Shown here piece after piece: positions 19,134 through 31,649 of a stretch of 64,000 nt of DNA (position 1 is its first letter; each line of letters starts with the position of its first letter). This DNA comes from Providencia vermicola. Its GTDB lineage: Bacteria; Pseudomonadota; Gammaproteobacteria; Enterobacterales; Enterobacteriaceae. A program made the translations under genes and the position numbers. The notes beneath the pieces were generated by a model. The model was not told the DNA's origin. It saw only the letters and a list, made by a program, of their open reading frames with translations, and made no database searches. Location of the stretch: the NCBI RefSeq assembly GCF_020381325.1, contig NZ_JAGSPI010000011.1, positions 142,418-206,417 on the forward strand, given 5' to 3'.

Positions 19134-19754
19134 TTATAAGATTTCTAACAGCTCAACTTCAAAAACGAGTGTGCTAAATGGTGGAATTGATGCACCTGCA
19201 CCGCGCTCACCATAAGCTAATTCATGAGGGATATACAGCTCCCATTTCGAACCAACAGGCATCAGCGTTAATGCTTCAATCCAACCCGGGATCACGCCGC
19301 TAACTGGAAATTCAGCAGGCTGACCACGTTGAACCGAGCTATCAAACACAGAACCATCAATTAAACGGCCAGTGTAATGAACGCGAACACGGTCAGAGCG
19401 AGATGGGATTGCACCTTCGCCTTGGTTGATCACAGAAAATTGCAAACCAGATTCAGTCGTTGAAACGCCATCACGTTTTTGGTTTTCATCGAGGAATTTT
19501 TGGCCTTCTTCCGCCATTGCTGCTTGACGCTCAACACGAACGGCATCTGCACGCTCATGAACTTCACGTAATGCTTTGTGCAGGGTTTCAACAGGCACTG
19601 ATGGCATGTTGCCTTCTAAAGCATCAACCAGACCCGCTAAAATTGCGTTTGGTACTAAGCCTTCTAGCCCTGACTCTAATAATTGTTGGCCAACTTGTAG
19701 ACCAATACCATAACTCGCTTGAGCTTCTACTGAATCAAAATTTTGGTTTGCCAT
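19134..19754 (-). CDS. fklB: FKBP-type peptidyl-prolyl isomerase FklB (FKBP22)
   Basis: Cytosolic proline cis-trans isomerase and folding helper, 206 residues as in E. coli. The N-terminal dimerisation domain (1-~90; [16 protein letters not shown]) joins a C-terminal FKBP domain carrying [32 protein letters not shown] and [13 protein letters not shown]. The ATG at 19754 is taken because it reproduces the family N-terminus and length; in-frame codons upstream add an unrelated hydrophobic stretch. It stands alone with its own terminator and is divergent from ytfB. Confidence 0.95.
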   Translation of the reverse strand: MANQNFDSVEAQASYGIGLQVGQQLLESGLEGLVPNAILAGLVDALEGNMPSVPVETLHKALREVHERADAVRVERQAAMAEEGQKFLDENQKRDGVSTTESGLQFSVINQGEGAIPSRSDRVRVHYTGRLIDGSVFDSSVQRGQPAEFPVSGVIPGWIEALTLMPVGSKWELYIPHELAYGERGAGASIPPFSTLVFEVELLEIL

Positions 19755-19973
19755 TAAAATACCCATATGGTTTTTGATAAAAACCAAGAATAGCAGCCCC
19801 CCTGCTATGGGTAAACCCAAACCGTCAATCTAAATAATAAAATCCCTCGATAGCGTATAAATTTGCTCAGTGTTCTCCGAAAAATCGTATCAAGCGCTTA
19901 AATTACCCAAAAACAGTGTTAGTATGCGTATAAATACGCCCAAGTTAATGCATTGCCTCATCAAGGAGGAGTG

Positions 19974-20555
19974 ATGGTTAAACTGTCTAAATTTCATCGC
20001 TATGGTATCGCCATATTAGCACTGATTGTTGTGGTTGCCCTGTTTTGGCCAACAGGCGATAAACCTTTGAATAATACGCCGCAAAATCAGCCTATTGTCA
20101 TTCCCCCACCAACAACACCTGAGATAGTTCCTGATCCTATTCAGACACCATCTGGTCAAGAACCTGAAGGTAATATAGAGGAAATACCAACAGAACCTGA
20201 AATTGTGCCTGAGCCCATAGAACCTGAGCCAACAGAGCCACCACCAACAACAACAAAGACACAAGAGCCCCAGGTCACAAGCCCATCGGCAAGTAAATGG
20301 CAAAATTACCGCGTTCAAAAAGGGAAAACACTGGCGCAATTATTCCGTGATAATAATTTGCAGGCTAACGATGCCTTTATCATGGCTCGCGTTGAAGGGG
20401 CTGAAAAACCGCTGAGTAATTTACGTCAGGGGCAAAAAATTCGCTTAAAAGCAAATGAGAAAGGGGAAGTTCAGTTGCTGGAAACTACAGCTTCTGATGG
20501 AAAAACCTATAGTTTTGCAAGGCTTAGTGATGGAAGCTACTACCGTACACCTTAG
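19974..20555 (+). CDS. ytfB: OapA-family cell-division/envelope protein YtfB
   Basis: Inner-membrane-anchored protein of 193 residues. It has a short cytosolic start, one membrane helix (about residues 10-27), a proline- and glutamate-rich linker (about 30-105, with recurring EPEIVPEP-type units) and a C-terminal OapA/LysM-like domain (YRVQKGKTLAQLFRDNNL) that may bind glycan. E. coli YtfB (212 residues) localises to the septum and affects division and adhesion. The ATG at 19974 lies just after AAGGAGG, rather close at 4 bp; an upstream in-frame TTG lacks a ribosome site. Confidence 0.88.
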   Translation: MVKLSKFHRYGIAILALIVVVALFWPTGDKPLNNTPQNQPIVIPPPTTPEIVPDPIQTPSGQEPEGNIEEIPTEPEIVPEPIEPEPTEPPPTTTKTQEPQVTSPSASKWQNYRVQKGKTLAQLFRDNNLQANDAFIMARVEGAEKPLSNLRQGQKIRLKANEKGEVQLLETTASDGKTYSFARLSDGSYYRTP

Positions 20556-20590
20556 GCGCTAATCATCGCTAAAATGAAATACTAGAAAGC

Positions 20591-20620
20591 AAAAAACACC
20601 GGACTTAGCCGGTGTTTTTT
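20591..20620. terminator. Bidirectional terminator, ytfB / rplI operon
   Basis: A perfect 12-bp stem (AAAAAACACCGG with CCGGTGTTTTTT) over ACTTAG has T runs on both strands, between the convergent ytfB and rplI. Confidence 0.92.
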
Positions 20621-20665
20621 TATTGGTATTGCCGATAAGCCGACAATACCTATCATCATTATTGA

Positions 20666-21115
20666 TTACTCAGCAACGATGATAACGTTCAGCTCTGCGA
20701 AAACATCGCTGTGTAACTGGAAGTGAACTTCGTGGTCACCAGTAGTACGCAGAACGCCGTTTGGCAGGCGAACTTCGCTTTTCGCGATTTTAACGCCAGC
20801 TGCAGTCACTGCATCAGCGATGTCACGAGTACCGATTGAACCGAACAGTTTACCTTCGTCACCAGCTTTAGAAGCTAAAGTAACAGAACCCAGTGCAGTA
20901 ACAGCTGCTGCACGAGCCTGTGCTGCTGCCAGAACGTCAGCTAATTTAGCTTCCAGTTCAGCGCGGCGAGCTTCGAAGAATTCGATGTTTTTCTTAGTTG
21001 CAGGAACAGCTTTGCCCTGTGGAACTAAGAAGTTACGAGCATAGCCCGATTTAACGTTAACCTGATCACCCAGGCTACCTAGGTTAGCTACTTTATCAAG
21101 CAGAATAACTTGCAT
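20666..21115 (-). CDS. rplI: Ribosomal protein bL9
   Basis: Large-subunit protein at the base of the L1 stalk, involved in frame maintenance. It has 149 residues, the standard length: an N-terminal globular domain ([22 protein letters not shown]), a long central helix rich in Ala/Glu/Arg, and a C-terminal domain ending NVIIVAE. It is the last gene of the rpsF-priB-rpsR-rplI operon, 37 bp after rpsR, with the strong terminator at 20591-20620. Confidence 0.98.
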   Translation of the reverse strand: MQVILLDKVANLGSLGDQVNVKSGYARNFLVPQGKAVPATKKNIEFFEARRAELEAKLADVLAAAQARAAAVTALGSVTLASKAGDEGKLFGSIGTRDIADAVTAAGVKIAKSEVRLPNGVLRTTGDHEVHFQLHSDVFAELNVIIVAE

Positions 21116-21152
21116 TACCTTATCCTCTTAAGTCGTTAATGGACTGTACCAA

Positions 21153-21702
<550 letters not shown>

Positions 21703-21710
21703 CTGCGCAA

Positions 21711-22106
21711 TTACTCTTCAGAATCCCCAGTTTCTTCTACTTCTTCATCCTGATATTCATCAGAAAGGTCACGGCCACGACGTTCGTCTTTAGCTTTAAC
21801 CATTGGAGAAGCTTCTGTTACTGCGTGTTTTAAGCGCATAACCATGCTGCGGATAACGGCATCGTTGAAGCGGAAGTTAGTTTCCAGCTCATCAATCGCT
21901 TCCTGCGGTGCTTCTACGTTCAGCAGAACATAGTGAGCTTTGTGCAGTTTGTTGATTGGGTAAGCCAGTTGACGGCGGCCCCAGTCTTCCAGACGGTGAA
22001 TCTGACCTTGTGCGTTAGTGATTACTGCACTGTAACGCTCGATCATGCCCGGAACCTGTTCGCTTTGGTCAGGATGGACCATAAAAACGATTTCGTAATG
22101 ACGCAT
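21711..22106 (-). CDS. rpsF: Ribosomal protein bS6
   Basis: First gene of the rpsF-priB-rpsR-rplI operon; 131 residues with the [20 protein letters not shown] start and an acidic C-terminal tail that in E. coli is extended by glutamates after translation through RimK. The ATG at 22106 follows AAGGAG. The longer in-frame extension upstream runs through the regulatory leader and is rejected. It is probably feedback-controlled by the S6:S18 complex through the hairpin at 22133-22167. Confidence 0.98.
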   Translation of the reverse strand: MRHYEIVFMVHPDQSEQVPGMIERYSAVITNAQGQIHRLEDWGRRQLAYPINKLHKAHYVLLNVEAPQEAIDELETNFRFNDAVIRSMVMRLKHAVTEASPMVKAKDERRGRDLSDEYQDEEVEETGDSEE

Positions 22107-22132
22107 TAGTAGTTGCTCCTTACGGATTATTA

Positions 22133-22167
22133 GCCTCCTGTCTGGGTTAACCGCGGCCCGCGGAGGC
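22133..22167 (-). promoter_or_regulatory. Candidate S6:S18 leader hairpin upstream of rpsF
   Basis: On the minus strand GCCTCC (22167-22162) pairs with GGAGGC (22138-22133), enclosing a GC-rich segment that can form GGG/CCC and carries repeated CCG. Position and shape fit the S6:S18-binding leader known in enterics, in which a bulged CCG is recognised. The assignment is by shape and place, not by comparison. Confidence 0.5.
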
Positions 22168-22260
22168 AAGGAACTTGTTGAGTGCGGCTAAAAAATTGAC
22201 GCGTAACTATACCCATCCCTGAGATAAAACTCAAGAGATGGATGCAGTTTTACACAAATA

Positions 22261-23010
22261 TTATTTTTCGCCTGAAACAGGCAAGCGCTGGCGTACGGCT
22301 TCAAACAAGCAAACCCCTGTCGCCACTGACACATTCAGGGAAGAGACTGAACCTGCCATCGGGATGCTGATTAATTCATCACAATGTTCACGGGTTAAAC
22401 GGCGCATGCCCTCACCTTCCGCGCCCATTACTAATGCTATAGAGCCTGTCAGTTTGCTTTGGTATAAATTATGGTCTGCTTCACCCGCTGTACCCACAAT
22501 CCATACGTTGTATTCTTGCAATAGGCGCAGTGTCCTTGCTAGATTCGTCACTCGAATAAGAGGAACATTTTCTGCTGCACCGCAAGCTACTTTTTTTGCA
22601 GTTGCATTCAATTGCGCCGATTTGTCTTTCGGGACAATCACTGCATGCACACCTGCCGCATCTGCACTACGCAAACAAGCGCCTAAATTGTGCGGATCCG
22701 TCACGCCATCCAGTACCAGTAAAAATGGTGACGGGGTGCTTTCTAATAAATCGGGCAAATCACCTTCTTGGTATTGCTTACCCGGTAATACTTTCGCAAT
22801 GATCCCTTGGTGAACCGCCCCTTCAGTTTGGCTATCCATCCACTGGCGATTCGCAACTTGGACAACAACGCCTAGTGCCTCAATTTCATGCACGATAGGC
22901 ATCAATCGGCGATCTTCACGCCCTTTTAGGATATACACTTCTTTAATGCGTTGCGGAGAACGCTCAAGCAAGGCTTTCACTGCGTGAATGCCGTAAATAA
23001 TTTCGCTCAT
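22261..23010 (-). CDS. rlmB: 23S rRNA Gm2251 2'-O-methyltransferase RlmB
   Basis: SPOUT-class enzyme that methylates G2251 in the P loop of 23S rRNA. It has 249 residues. The N-terminal L30e-like substrate domain (1-~75) precedes the knotted SPOUT domain with [33 protein letters not shown] and [18 protein letters not shown], the three SAM-binding motifs. The ATG at 23010 ([16 protein letters not shown]) fits the family start; codons further upstream are not supported. It lies downstream of rnr, as in E. coli. Confidence 0.97.
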   Translation of the reverse strand: MSEIIYGIHAVKALLERSPQRIKEVYILKGREDRRLMPIVHEIEALGVVVQVANRQWMDSQTEGAVHQGIIAKVLPGKQYQEGDLPDLLESTPSPFLLVLDGVTDPHNLGACLRSADAAGVHAVIVPKDKSAQLNATAKKVACGAAENVPLIRVTNLARTLRLLQEYNVWIVGTAGEADHNLYQSKLTGSIALVMGAEGEGMRRLTREHCDELISIPMAGSVSSLNVSVATGVCLFEAVRQRLPVSGEK

Positions 23011-23038
23011 AACAGTCTTATGTTTTAATCTAAATGAG

Positions 23039-23064
23039 GAAAGTGGCGCAAACACGCCACTTTC
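23039..23064 (-). other. Hairpin in the rnr-rlmB spacer
   Basis: A perfect 10-bp stem (GAAAGTGGCG / CGCCACTTTC) with a six-base loop lies in the 87-bp spacer. No T run follows on either strand, so an RNA-processing or stability element is more likely than a terminator. Confidence 0.5.
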
Positions 23065-23097
23065 GTTAATTAACAAAGCACTACGCTAGCAAAAATA

Positions 23098-25566
23098 TTA
23101 CCCCTCTTGTTTTGAGGATTTCTTCGCAACGCGTTTTGCTTTTAGTTTTGCTGTAATTTTCTTAGTTTTATCGGAAGGTTTTTTTCCCTTTCCTTTCCCT
23201 TTTGCATCAGCTTGTGCTTCGCTTTTCTTCCCTTTTTTCTCAGAACGGCGAAATGCAGAATCAGGCTCGAAGTTTTTATCTTTGCTCCCTTGCGCTTTAC
23301 GGCGAGCTGGACGCGTAGCATTTTTTACTTCTTGCTTCATTTTATCCCGTGCAGTTTTGCCTGGGGCTTTCGCTTTACGAGTTGTTGAAATTAATGCGAA
23401 ATCAATGGTGCGTTCATCCATATGCACCGCTTCAACACGAATTTCCACTTCATCACCAAGCCGATAGGTCGTGCCTGATGATTCACCAATTAAGCGCTGG
23501 CCGACAGCATCATAACGGTAGTAATCGTTATCAAGGGTAGAAATATGTACTAAACCGTCAATAAACAAGTCATTGAGGCGAACAAAGAAGCCAAAGCCTG
23601 TCACACTGGTAATTAACCCCGTGAAAACTTGGCCCACTTGGTCTTGCATAAAGTCACACTTCAACCAGTCAGCCACATCGCGCGTTGCTTCATCGGCACG
23701 ACGCTCTGTCATCGAACAGTGTTCACCCAGTTGCAACATGCTGTCCATATCGGAGTGCCAGCCGCCTGTTTCTGTCCAGCGCTTATCTGAATGGCCATAT
23801 TCTTTTGCCAACAAATATTTGATACCACGGTGCAACGTTAAGTCAGGATAACGACGAATTGGCGAGGTGAAGTGCGCATAAGATTTCAGCCCTAGACCAA
23901 AATGACCACGGTTTTCAGGGTCATAAATCGCTTGTTTCATTGAACGCAAGATCATGGTTTGCAGCAATTCGTGATCAGGGCGCTCAGCCACTTCATTCAT
24001 CACTTGTGCATAATCTTTTGGCTCTGGCTTCATACCACCAGGCAATGTGAGCCCTAACTCGCTGAATACTGAACGTAAATTCATTACGCTCTCTTCTTTT
24101 GGACGATCATGCACACGGTATAACGCAGGCTCTTCGTTTTTCTCTACAAATCTAGCCGCTGCAATGTTAGCTAAAATCATGCATTCTTCAATTAATTTGT
24201 GTGCATCATTTCGCTCGACAGGTTCAATACTTTCAATACGGCGCTCTGCGTTAAAAATAAATTTCGCCTCTTCCGATTCAAAAGATATCGCCCCACGCTC
24301 AATTCGTGCCGCATCTAATGCTTTGTATAACTGATGTAAATGTTCAATGTGTGGAACCAATGCTTTGTAATGTTCACGCAGTTCTTCATCACCTTCCAAG
24401 ATTTTCCATACTTTTGTATAGGTTAACCTTGCGTGGGAATTCATTACTGCTTCATAGAATTTATAGGAAGACAGCTTCCCTGAGGCCGATACCGTCATTT
24501 CGCATACCATACACAGGCGATCGACTCCTGGATTCAATGAGCAAAGGCCATTAGAAAGAACTTCAGGTAACATCGGCACGACTTGAGATGGGAAATATAC
24601 TGAGTTACCACGGCTACGTGCCTCAGTATCTAACGATGTTTGCGGGCGCACATAATAGCTAACATCCGCAATGGCGACCCATAAACGCCAACCACCGCCT
24701 TTTTTCGGCGCACAGTGAACAGCATCATCAAAATCGCGAGCATCTTCACCATCGATAGTGACCAATGGTAAATCACGCAAATCCATGCGCCCTTTTTTTG
24801 CAGACTCAGGCACATGTTCACTTAAATCAGCGACTTGTTTTTCAACTTGTGGTGGCCATGAATGGGGAATTTCGTGGGTACGCAGCGCGATTTCAACCGC
24901 CATACCCGTTCCCATGGTTTCCCCAAGCACTTCGATAATATTCCCAACTGCTTGAGAACGGCGTTGTGGACGAGTCACTAACTCAACCACCACCACGTTA
25001 CCCATGCGAGCACCACAAATACGGTCTTTCGGGATCAAGATATCAAAACTGAGACGACTATCATCTGGCACTACAAACCCCATGCCCGACTCAATAAAAT
25101 AGCGGCCTACAATTTGGTTGTTTCTTGGCTCTAATACGCGAACCACGCGCACTTCAGTACGGCCTTTACGGTCTTGTCCATATGGCTGTGCTAAAATCAC
25201 ATCACCGTGCAGCGCACGTTTCATCTCATCTTGAGATAAATAATAATCTTCTTTTTTACCCTCAACACGCAGGAAACCGTAGCCATCGCGATGGCCAATA
25301 ACCTTTCCTTTTAATAAATCTAAACGCTCTGGCAATGCATAACATTGGCGGCGTGTAAACACGAGTTGACCATCACGTTCCATTGCTCTTAAACGGCGGC
25401 GTAAAGCTTCTAATTCATCTTCTGTAGAAAGATTGAGTAACTGAGCGATTTCTTCGCGATTGGCTGGGGCAGTACGCTTCGAGATTAAGTCGAGGATGAA
25501 TTCTCGGCTTGGAATTGGGGATTCGTATTTTTCTGCTTCTCTTTCCTGAAAAGGATCTTGTGACAT
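23098..25566 (-). CDS. rnr: Ribonuclease R
   Basis: Processive 3'-5' exoribonuclease of the RNB family that unwinds and degrades structured RNA, and acts in trans-translation and cold stress. It has 822 residues: an N-terminal helix-turn-helix (to ~90), two cold-shock domains, the RNB catalytic domain with the acidic motif [14 protein letters not shown] (four conserved Asp), an S1 domain ([17 protein letters not shown]) and a lysine-rich tail. The ATG at 25566 ([10 protein letters not shown]) follows GGAGG at 5 bp. Order nsrR-rnr-rlmB is the enteric norm. Confidence 0.97.
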   Translation of the reverse strand: MSQDPFQEREAEKYESPIPSREFILDLISKRTAPANREEIAQLLNLSTEDELEALRRRLRAMERDGQLVFTRRQCYALPERLDLLKGKVIGHRDGYGFLRVEGKKEDYYLSQDEMKRALHGDVILAQPYGQDRKGRTEVRVVRVLEPRNNQIVGRYFIESGMGFVVPDDSRLSFDILIPKDRICGARMGNVVVVELVTRPQRRSQAVGNIIEVLGETMGTGMAVEIALRTHEIPHSWPPQVEKQVADLSEHVPESAKKGRMDLRDLPLVTIDGEDARDFDDAVHCAPKKGGGWRLWVAIADVSYYVRPQTSLDTEARSRGNSVYFPSQVVPMLPEVLSNGLCSLNPGVDRLCMVCEMTVSASGKLSSYKFYEAVMNSHARLTYTKVWKILEGDEELREHYKALVPHIEHLHQLYKALDAARIERGAISFESEEAKFIFNAERRIESIEPVERNDAHKLIEECMILANIAAARFVEKNEEPALYRVHDRPKEESVMNLRSVFSELGLTLPGGMKPEPKDYAQVMNEVAERPDHELLQTMILRSMKQAIYDPENRGHFGLGLKSYAHFTSPIRRYPDLTLHRGIKYLLAKEYGHSDKRWTETGGWHSDMDSMLQLGEHCSMTERRADEATRDVADWLKCDFMQDQVGQVFTGLITSVTGFGFFVRLNDLFIDGLVHISTLDNDYYRYDAVGQRLIGESSGTTYRLGDEVEIRVEAVHMDERTIDFALISTTRKAKAPGKTARDKMKQEVKNATRPARRKAQGSKDKNFEPDSAFRRSEKKGKKSEAQADAKGKGKGKKPSDKTKKITAKLKAKRVAKKSSKQEG

Positions 25567-25608
25567 CGTTACCTCCGTTGTCATCAGAATTCATAACTAC
25601 TGCGAATA

Positions 25609-26031
25609 TTAATCAAGCAGTAATTGATAGAGCGGGGTGTTATCTTTCACCATGTCCGCCAGCGTATATTGATCAAGTTCTTGTAAAAACTGCTGTATTG
25701 CTTGGTGTAGCACACCTTTTAAACGACACGCAGGTGTTATGTGGCAAAACTCGCCACTACAATTAACAAGGGTTAGGGGTTCTAATGCTCTAACAACATC
25801 CCCTATACGAATTGATTCTGCTGGTTGCCCTAGTGTAATCCCGCCATTTTTGCCACGAGTGGCTTTTATATAACCTAAATGACTGAGCTGATTGATAATT
25901 TTAACCATATGATTACGCGAAACGCCATAAACGTCCGTCACCTCTGTAATACTGGTCATCTTCCCTTCCCCCAGAGAAGCCAGATAAATAAGCGCTCGTA
26001 ATCCATAGTCGGTAAAACTCGTCAGTTGCAC
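25609..26031 (-). CDS. nsrR: Nitric-oxide-sensing repressor NsrR
   Basis: Rrf2-family Fe-S repressor of nitrosative-stress genes such as hmp. It has 140 residues: a winged helix (about 1-70, [19 protein letters not shown]) and the cluster-ligating cysteines Cys91, Cys96 and Cys102 ([13 protein letters not shown]). A GTG at 26031, preceded by GAGG, gives [14 protein letters not shown] at the N-terminus, matching the family; an in-frame ATG ten codons upstream would add residues not seen in E. coli. It lies upstream of rnr, 42 bp away. Confidence 0.93.
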   Translation of the reverse strand: MQLTSFTDYGLRALIYLASLGEGKMTSITEVTDVYGVSRNHMVKIINQLSHLGYIKATRGKNGGITLGQPAESIRIGDVVRALEPLTLVNCSGEFCHITPACRLKGVLHQAIQQFLQELDQYTLADMVKDNTPLYQLLLD

Positions 26032-26062
26032 AATCACCTCAAAATTTTGGCTTTTACTCATA

Positions 26063-26082
26063 CGACCAAAATGGGTTGGTCG
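26063..26082. repeat. Inverted repeat in the nsrR leader
   Basis: CGACCAA (26063-26069) and TTGGTCG (26076-26082) are perfect inverted arms over a six-base loop, about 32 bp upstream of the GTG start. It could be an operator or an mRNA hairpin. The remainder of the 331-bp gap to the purA stop (26083-26324) is AT-rich with no gene; a TATGCATCT-like NsrR half-site near 26214 is too weak to call. Confidence 0.5.
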
Positions 26083-26324
26083 AAAATTTTCTCACGTATT
26101 TTAATTGCAAATAACCTAATTTGAACCTAAATCCCACTCGGTTATGCACAAAATATAGCATGCAAATAAATTATGTGTTCATAAATACAGTTTAGCGTAT
26201 TACGTATCGCAAATATGCATCTAATTGCACAGAATCTGCACACAAAAGTGACTTAGTTCAATCATTATGGGGAATTTTGACTGTTTTATCAAAGAAGTTG
26301 CATCGCGGAGGGAGGTAAAGCAGT

Positions 26325-26354
26325 AAAAAAACTGCGCCTGTAATTAGGCGCAGT
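26325..26354 (-). terminator. Terminator of purA
   Basis: ACTGCGCCT (26331-26339) pairs with AGGCGCAGT (26346-26354), followed on the minus strand by six or more T. Confidence 0.9.
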
Positions 26355-26362
26355 CAGTGTTA

Positions 26363-27697
<1,335 letters not shown>

Positions 27698-27864
27698 CTA
27701 CCATCAAAAATGAACTGTTCCAGTGATATTTTGGCATTACTAAAATTTTTTTCTGGAAAGCAAGTTAAATGGTATTTTTATTTCTGCCGTAAACCCAAAA
27801 TGAATGAAACCAGTTGAGCAGCTTAAATTTTCCCTGAAAAATCCTATACTTAAAACGACAGGCG

Positions 27865-27891
27865 AAAAAAAGCCCACCGAAGCGGGCTTTT
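27865..27891 (-). terminator. Terminator after hflC
   Basis: AAAAGCCC (27868-27875) pairs with GGGCTTTT (27884-27891). On the minus strand the stem is followed by a run of seven T, 58 bp after the hflC stop. Confidence 0.88.
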
Positions 27892-27948
27892 CTTTAATAG
27901 ATTAACAGTTATTTTGCTAGGTTGCACGCAACTTAGTCTGATTATTTA

Positions 27949-28950
27949 TTAATCTGTTGCACGAAGCTTAGTTGGTGCTTTCATGAAGCGGAAGAAGTCT
28001 GTGTCTGGACTTAATACCATCACGTCTTCACCACTCTTGAAGCTTTGCTCGTAAGCACGCAAGCTACGAATAAACGCATAGAACTCTGGATCTTGGTTGA
28101 ATGCATCAGCAAACAGTTTTGTTGCCATTGCATCGCCTTCACCTCGGTAGGTCAGCGCAGTACGCTCTGCTTCTGCCAGTGTTTCAGTTACGGTTTTATC
28201 TGCAACCGCACGAATCTTAGTGGCTTCTTCTTGACCTTGTGAACGGTGCTGACGTGCAACCGCTTCACGCTCTGCACGCATACGTGCATAGATAGCCTCA
28301 GAAACTTCGTTTGGCAGTTCGATACGTTTAATACGCACGTCGACAACTTCGATACCTAACGCCGCCATACTGTTTGCATTCACAACCAGTGGCTTCAAGT
28401 TAGTTTCTTTTTCAACACGTGCTGCGGCATCCGCAATCGCTGCATCTGCTTCTTTTGTCGCATCATCAATTGCAGTACCTTTGTTCAAGGCATCGCGTAC
28501 ATCAACGGTTAAACGACCACGTGAATCAGTAATGATATCTTTAACGCTTAAACGACCAAACTCAGAACGTAAACGGTCACTAAATTTACGTTTTAACAGG
28601 GTTTCTGCTTGATATGGGTTACCACCGCCAGTTGCTACATAGTAGCGACTAAAATCAGTAACACGCCATTTCAGGTAGGAGTCCACCATTAAATCTTTGT
28701 TTTCGCTTGTCAAATAACGGTCAGCTTGGATTTCCAATGTCTGAATACGTGCATCTAACATTTTCACAGTTTCAATAAATGGTACTTTGAAATGCAGACC
28801 CGGCTCATAAATGATCGGTTTGTTTTCAGAATCACGCAGAACCTTACCAAAACGCAATACAATGCCGCGGTCAGTTTGAGGAACAATAAAGATAGATGCG
28901 TATGCAACTGCCAAGATGGCAATAACGATAACAATTAGCGATTTACGCAT
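27949..28950 (-). CDS. hflC: HflC, FtsH protease modulator
   Basis: SPFH/band-7 membrane protein that forms the large periplasmic HflKC cage around FtsH and regulates its proteolysis. It has 333 residues, with an N-terminal membrane anchor (about 4-22) and a band-7 domain (YASIFIVPQTDRGIVLRFGK), then a long coiled coil rich in Ala/Glu (~200-260). Its start lies 2 bp after the hflK stop. It is the last gene of the hfq-hflX-hflK-hflC string. Confidence 0.96.
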   Translation of the reverse strand: MRKSLIVIVIAILAVAYASIFIVPQTDRGIVLRFGKVLRDSENKPIIYEPGLHFKVPFIETVKMLDARIQTLEIQADRYLTSENKDLMVDSYLKWRVTDFSRYYVATGGGNPYQAETLLKRKFSDRLRSEFGRLSVKDIITDSRGRLTVDVRDALNKGTAIDDATKEADAAIADAAARVEKETNLKPLVVNANSMAALGIEVVDVRIKRIELPNEVSEAIYARMRAEREAVARQHRSQGQEEATKIRAVADKTVTETLAEAERTALTYRGEGDAMATKLFADAFNQDPEFYAFIRSLRAYEQSFKSGEDVMVLSPDTDFFRFMKAPTKLRATD

Positions 28951-28952
28951 GA

Positions 28953-30161
28953 TTATTGTCTCCCTACTCTAACAGCATCACCACGAACAGCACTGTTTGG
29001 CTGTGCAGGCGTTGCAGCAGATGATGACGAATTAATGCTTGGCGTCGCCATTCTTGCTGACGGATTAACTTTTGATGTTGAAGCTGCATCTGAATTTGTA
29101 CCACGCATGATTTGGTCAAGCGGCAGCACTAACATGCTGTTGCTCTTATCATTCGCAATAACTTTACGTGTATTACTTAACACACGCTCCATCGTATCGA
29201 TGTAAAGACGCTCGCGAGTGATTTCTGGTGCTGCACGGTATTCAGGTAACATTTTAGCAAAGCTTGCGACCTCACCCTCTGCTTTGAAGACCACACTCGC
29301 TTTATACGCTTCGGCTTCTTCAATCAGGCGTTGTGCGTTACCTTTTGCCAGTGGAAGAACTTCATTTCGATAAGCGTGCGCTTCACGAATAGTTTTTTGT
29401 TCTTCTTCCCTTGCTGAGATTACGTCATCAAATGCTGCTTTAACATCTTCAGGTGGACGCGCTGCCTGGAAGTTGACATCCAGCAGTGTGATACCCATTT
29501 TGTATGGTGCAATTGTCGCTTCAAGCTCTTTTTGTGTCACATCACGGATAAAGGCTCGATTCGTAGTCAATACTTGCTCCATGGCAGATTGACCAATAAC
29601 ACCACGCACAGCACTGTCTAACGCCTGACGCAGACTGTTGTCTGGGTTAGTCACGCTAAATAAATATTGCGCAGGGTCAGTCACACGGTATTGAACGTTC
29701 ATTTCAACGCGGATCACGTTTTCATCTGACGTCAACATCATGCCGTTAGTCGCTTGCTCACGTACAGTTTCTACGTTGACAGGCACGACTCTATCAATGA
29801 ATGTTGGCTTCCAGTTCAGACCTGGCCCAACAACACCACTGTATTCACCAAAACGTAACACTACGCCACGGTCACTTTCTTTGATGGTGTAGAAGCCAGA
29901 ACCTGCCCAGACAACTACAATAGCAGCAAGTGCTAACATCCCTAAACGACCACTGATTTGTGAAGGCTGTTTGTTATCGCCATCACCACCGTTGCCGCCT
30001 TTGTTCCCACCTAGCTTGCTGCCTATTTTACGAAAGAGATCGTCGAGATCATAAGCCCCACGTTTTCGACCACCTTTGTTCCCGCCAGAGTTGCCGCCTT
30101 TATTGCCGCTTCCCCACGGATCGCGGTCTTGTCCGTCATTACCGGGCTGATTCCACGCCAT
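28953..30161 (-). CDS. hflK: HflK, FtsH protease modulator
   Basis: Partner of HflC in the inner-membrane cage. It has 402 residues: a Gly/Asn/Lys-rich cytosolic N-terminus (to ~70; MAWNQPGNDGQDRDPWG), one membrane helix (about 73-92), a band-7 domain (IKESDRGVVLRFGEY) and a coiled coil, then a Ser/Ala-rich C-terminus. A 115-bp gap separates it from hflX, so a further promoter there is possible. Confidence 0.96.
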   Translation of the reverse strand: MAWNQPGNDGQDRDPWGSGNKGGNSGGNKGGRKRGAYDLDDLFRKIGSKLGGNKGGNGGDGDNKQPSQISGRLGMLALAAIVVVWAGSGFYTIKESDRGVVLRFGEYSGVVGPGLNWKPTFIDRVVPVNVETVREQATNGMMLTSDENVIRVEMNVQYRVTDPAQYLFSVTNPDNSLRQALDSAVRGVIGQSAMEQVLTTNRAFIRDVTQKELEATIAPYKMGITLLDVNFQAARPPEDVKAAFDDVISAREEEQKTIREAHAYRNEVLPLAKGNAQRLIEEAEAYKASVVFKAEGEVASFAKMLPEYRAAPEITRERLYIDTMERVLSNTRKVIANDKSNSMLVLPLDQIMRGTNSDAASTSKVNPSARMATPSINSSSSAATPAQPNSAVRGDAVRVGRQ

Positions 30162-30276
30162 GTTTTAGCTCCATTCTTTATGATTGATTTTCAGGGCTAA
30201 GAGCTCCACTCAATACACTGGAAGTATGCTGAGTTTGTGTGTCTCTTAATATCAATTCCATTGCCCGACGACGTTG

Positions 30277-31557
30277 TTAAACCACGTAGTCAGGTAATTG
30301 CTGCTCTTGTTTACACAAACGTCGCCAATCCACCATTGGCATACGCACCTCAAGGCCGATTGAACCGTCATCTTCCAACCATTCACGTTCGATTGACTGG
30401 AGTTGATAAAAACGGCTACGCAAACGACCTTCGTTTGGTGGTAAACGCAATTCATAATGTGCGATTTCACCAGAAAGGCGTTCCGTCAATGCTTGTAACA
30501 GCAATGGGATACCTTCACCTGTTTGCGCCGAAACCCAAACACGAACAGGGTTGTTATCCTCATCTCTGTCAATACGCGGGACAAAATCTTCCAGCATATC
30601 AACTTTGTTCATCACTAAAAGTGCTGGTATTTCATCCGCTTCAATTTCTTCCAACACGCTTTCAACCGCATGGATATTTTCATCCAAGCGAGCATCTGCT
30701 GCATCGATAACGTGCAGCAGTAACGTTGCTTCACGTGTTTCTTGCAGGGTTGCTTTAAATGCGGCAACCAAATCATGTGGTAAGTGGCGAATAAAACCCA
30801 CGGTATCTGCTAAAACGACAACACCGACATCTTCGACATTAATACGGCGAAGCGTTGGGTCGAGTGTCGCAAATAGCTGATCTGCAGCATAAACATCCGC
30901 AGACGTCATACGGTTAAATAAACTCGATTTACCCGCATTGGTATAACCCACGAGAGAAATTGTCGGAATATCCGCTTTACTTCTCGCTTGACGCCCTTGT
31001 TCACGCTGTTTTTCTACTCGGCTAAGCCGCGATAAAATCTGTTTGATTTTATCCCTTAATAACCGACGGTCTGTTTCAAGCTGAGTTTCACCAGGACCAC
31101 GCAAACCAATCCCGCCTTTTTGGCGCTCAAGGTGTGTCCATCCTCTCACTAAGCGAGTGGATAAATGACGTAACTGTGCCAATTCAACTTGAAGTTTACC
31201 TTCATGCGTACGCGCCCGTTGAGCAAATATATCTAAAATTACCCCTGTACGGTCAACCACCTTACATTGGCAAATCCTTTCGAGATTACGTTCTTGAGCC
31301 GGGCTTAGCGTATGGTTAAACAACACCACATCTGCGCCACTTTCCTCAACGGCTTGGGCTATCTCTTCAGCTTTTCCTTCCCCAACAAAAAACTTTGGGT
31401 GAGGTGCCTTACGACTGCCTGTGACTATTTGTACTGGCTTTACCCCAGCAGATGTCACGAGTGACTCAAACTCTGCCAGATTATCAACGTCTTTTTCTTG
31501 GGAAAAAAAGACATGGACTAACACAGCAAGTTCACCGCCTTCATACCTATCAAACAA
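30277..31557 (-). CDS. hflX: Ribosome-splitting GTPase HflX
   Basis: Heat-induced GTPase that splits stalled or vacant 70S ribosomes. It has 426 residues, as in E. coli. An N-terminal HflX domain ([39 protein letters not shown]) is followed by the G domain with [13 protein letters not shown] (G1), [10 protein letters not shown] (G3) and VMNKVDML (G4). No ATG is available near the expected N-terminus. A TTG at 31557 aligns with Met1 of E. coli HflX and has AGAGG 7 bp upstream, so a TTG start is proposed. Confidence 0.94.
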   Translation of the reverse strand: MFDRYEGGELAVLVHVFFSQEKDVDNLAEFESLVTSAGVKPVQIVTGSRKAPHPKFFVGEGKAEEIAQAVEESGADVVLFNHTLSPAQERNLERICQCKVVDRTGVILDIFAQRARTHEGKLQVELAQLRHLSTRLVRGWTHLERQKGGIGLRGPGETQLETDRRLLRDKIKQILSRLSRVEKQREQGRQARSKADIPTISLVGYTNAGKSSLFNRMTSADVYAADQLFATLDPTLRRINVEDVGVVVLADTVGFIRHLPHDLVAAFKATLQETREATLLLHVIDAADARLDENIHAVESVLEEIEADEIPALLVMNKVDMLEDFVPRIDRDEDNNPVRVWVSAQTGEGIPLLLQALTERLSGEIAHYELRLPPNEGRLRSRFYQLQSIEREWLEDDGSIGLEVRMPMVDWRRLCKQEQQLPDYVV

Positions 31558-31649
31558 GGTGCAACCTCTTAGGCTAAACAATAATTGCAAAGGAAAAACA
31601 CAGGTACAGTCTCCCTACCCATGCTTTCCTTGTCTTTTAGCGTACAAAC

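Noticed and set aside
22238..22813. 191-residue plus-strand frame over rlmB
   Set aside because: Antisense to the SPOUT domain of a clearly real gene; no independent support.
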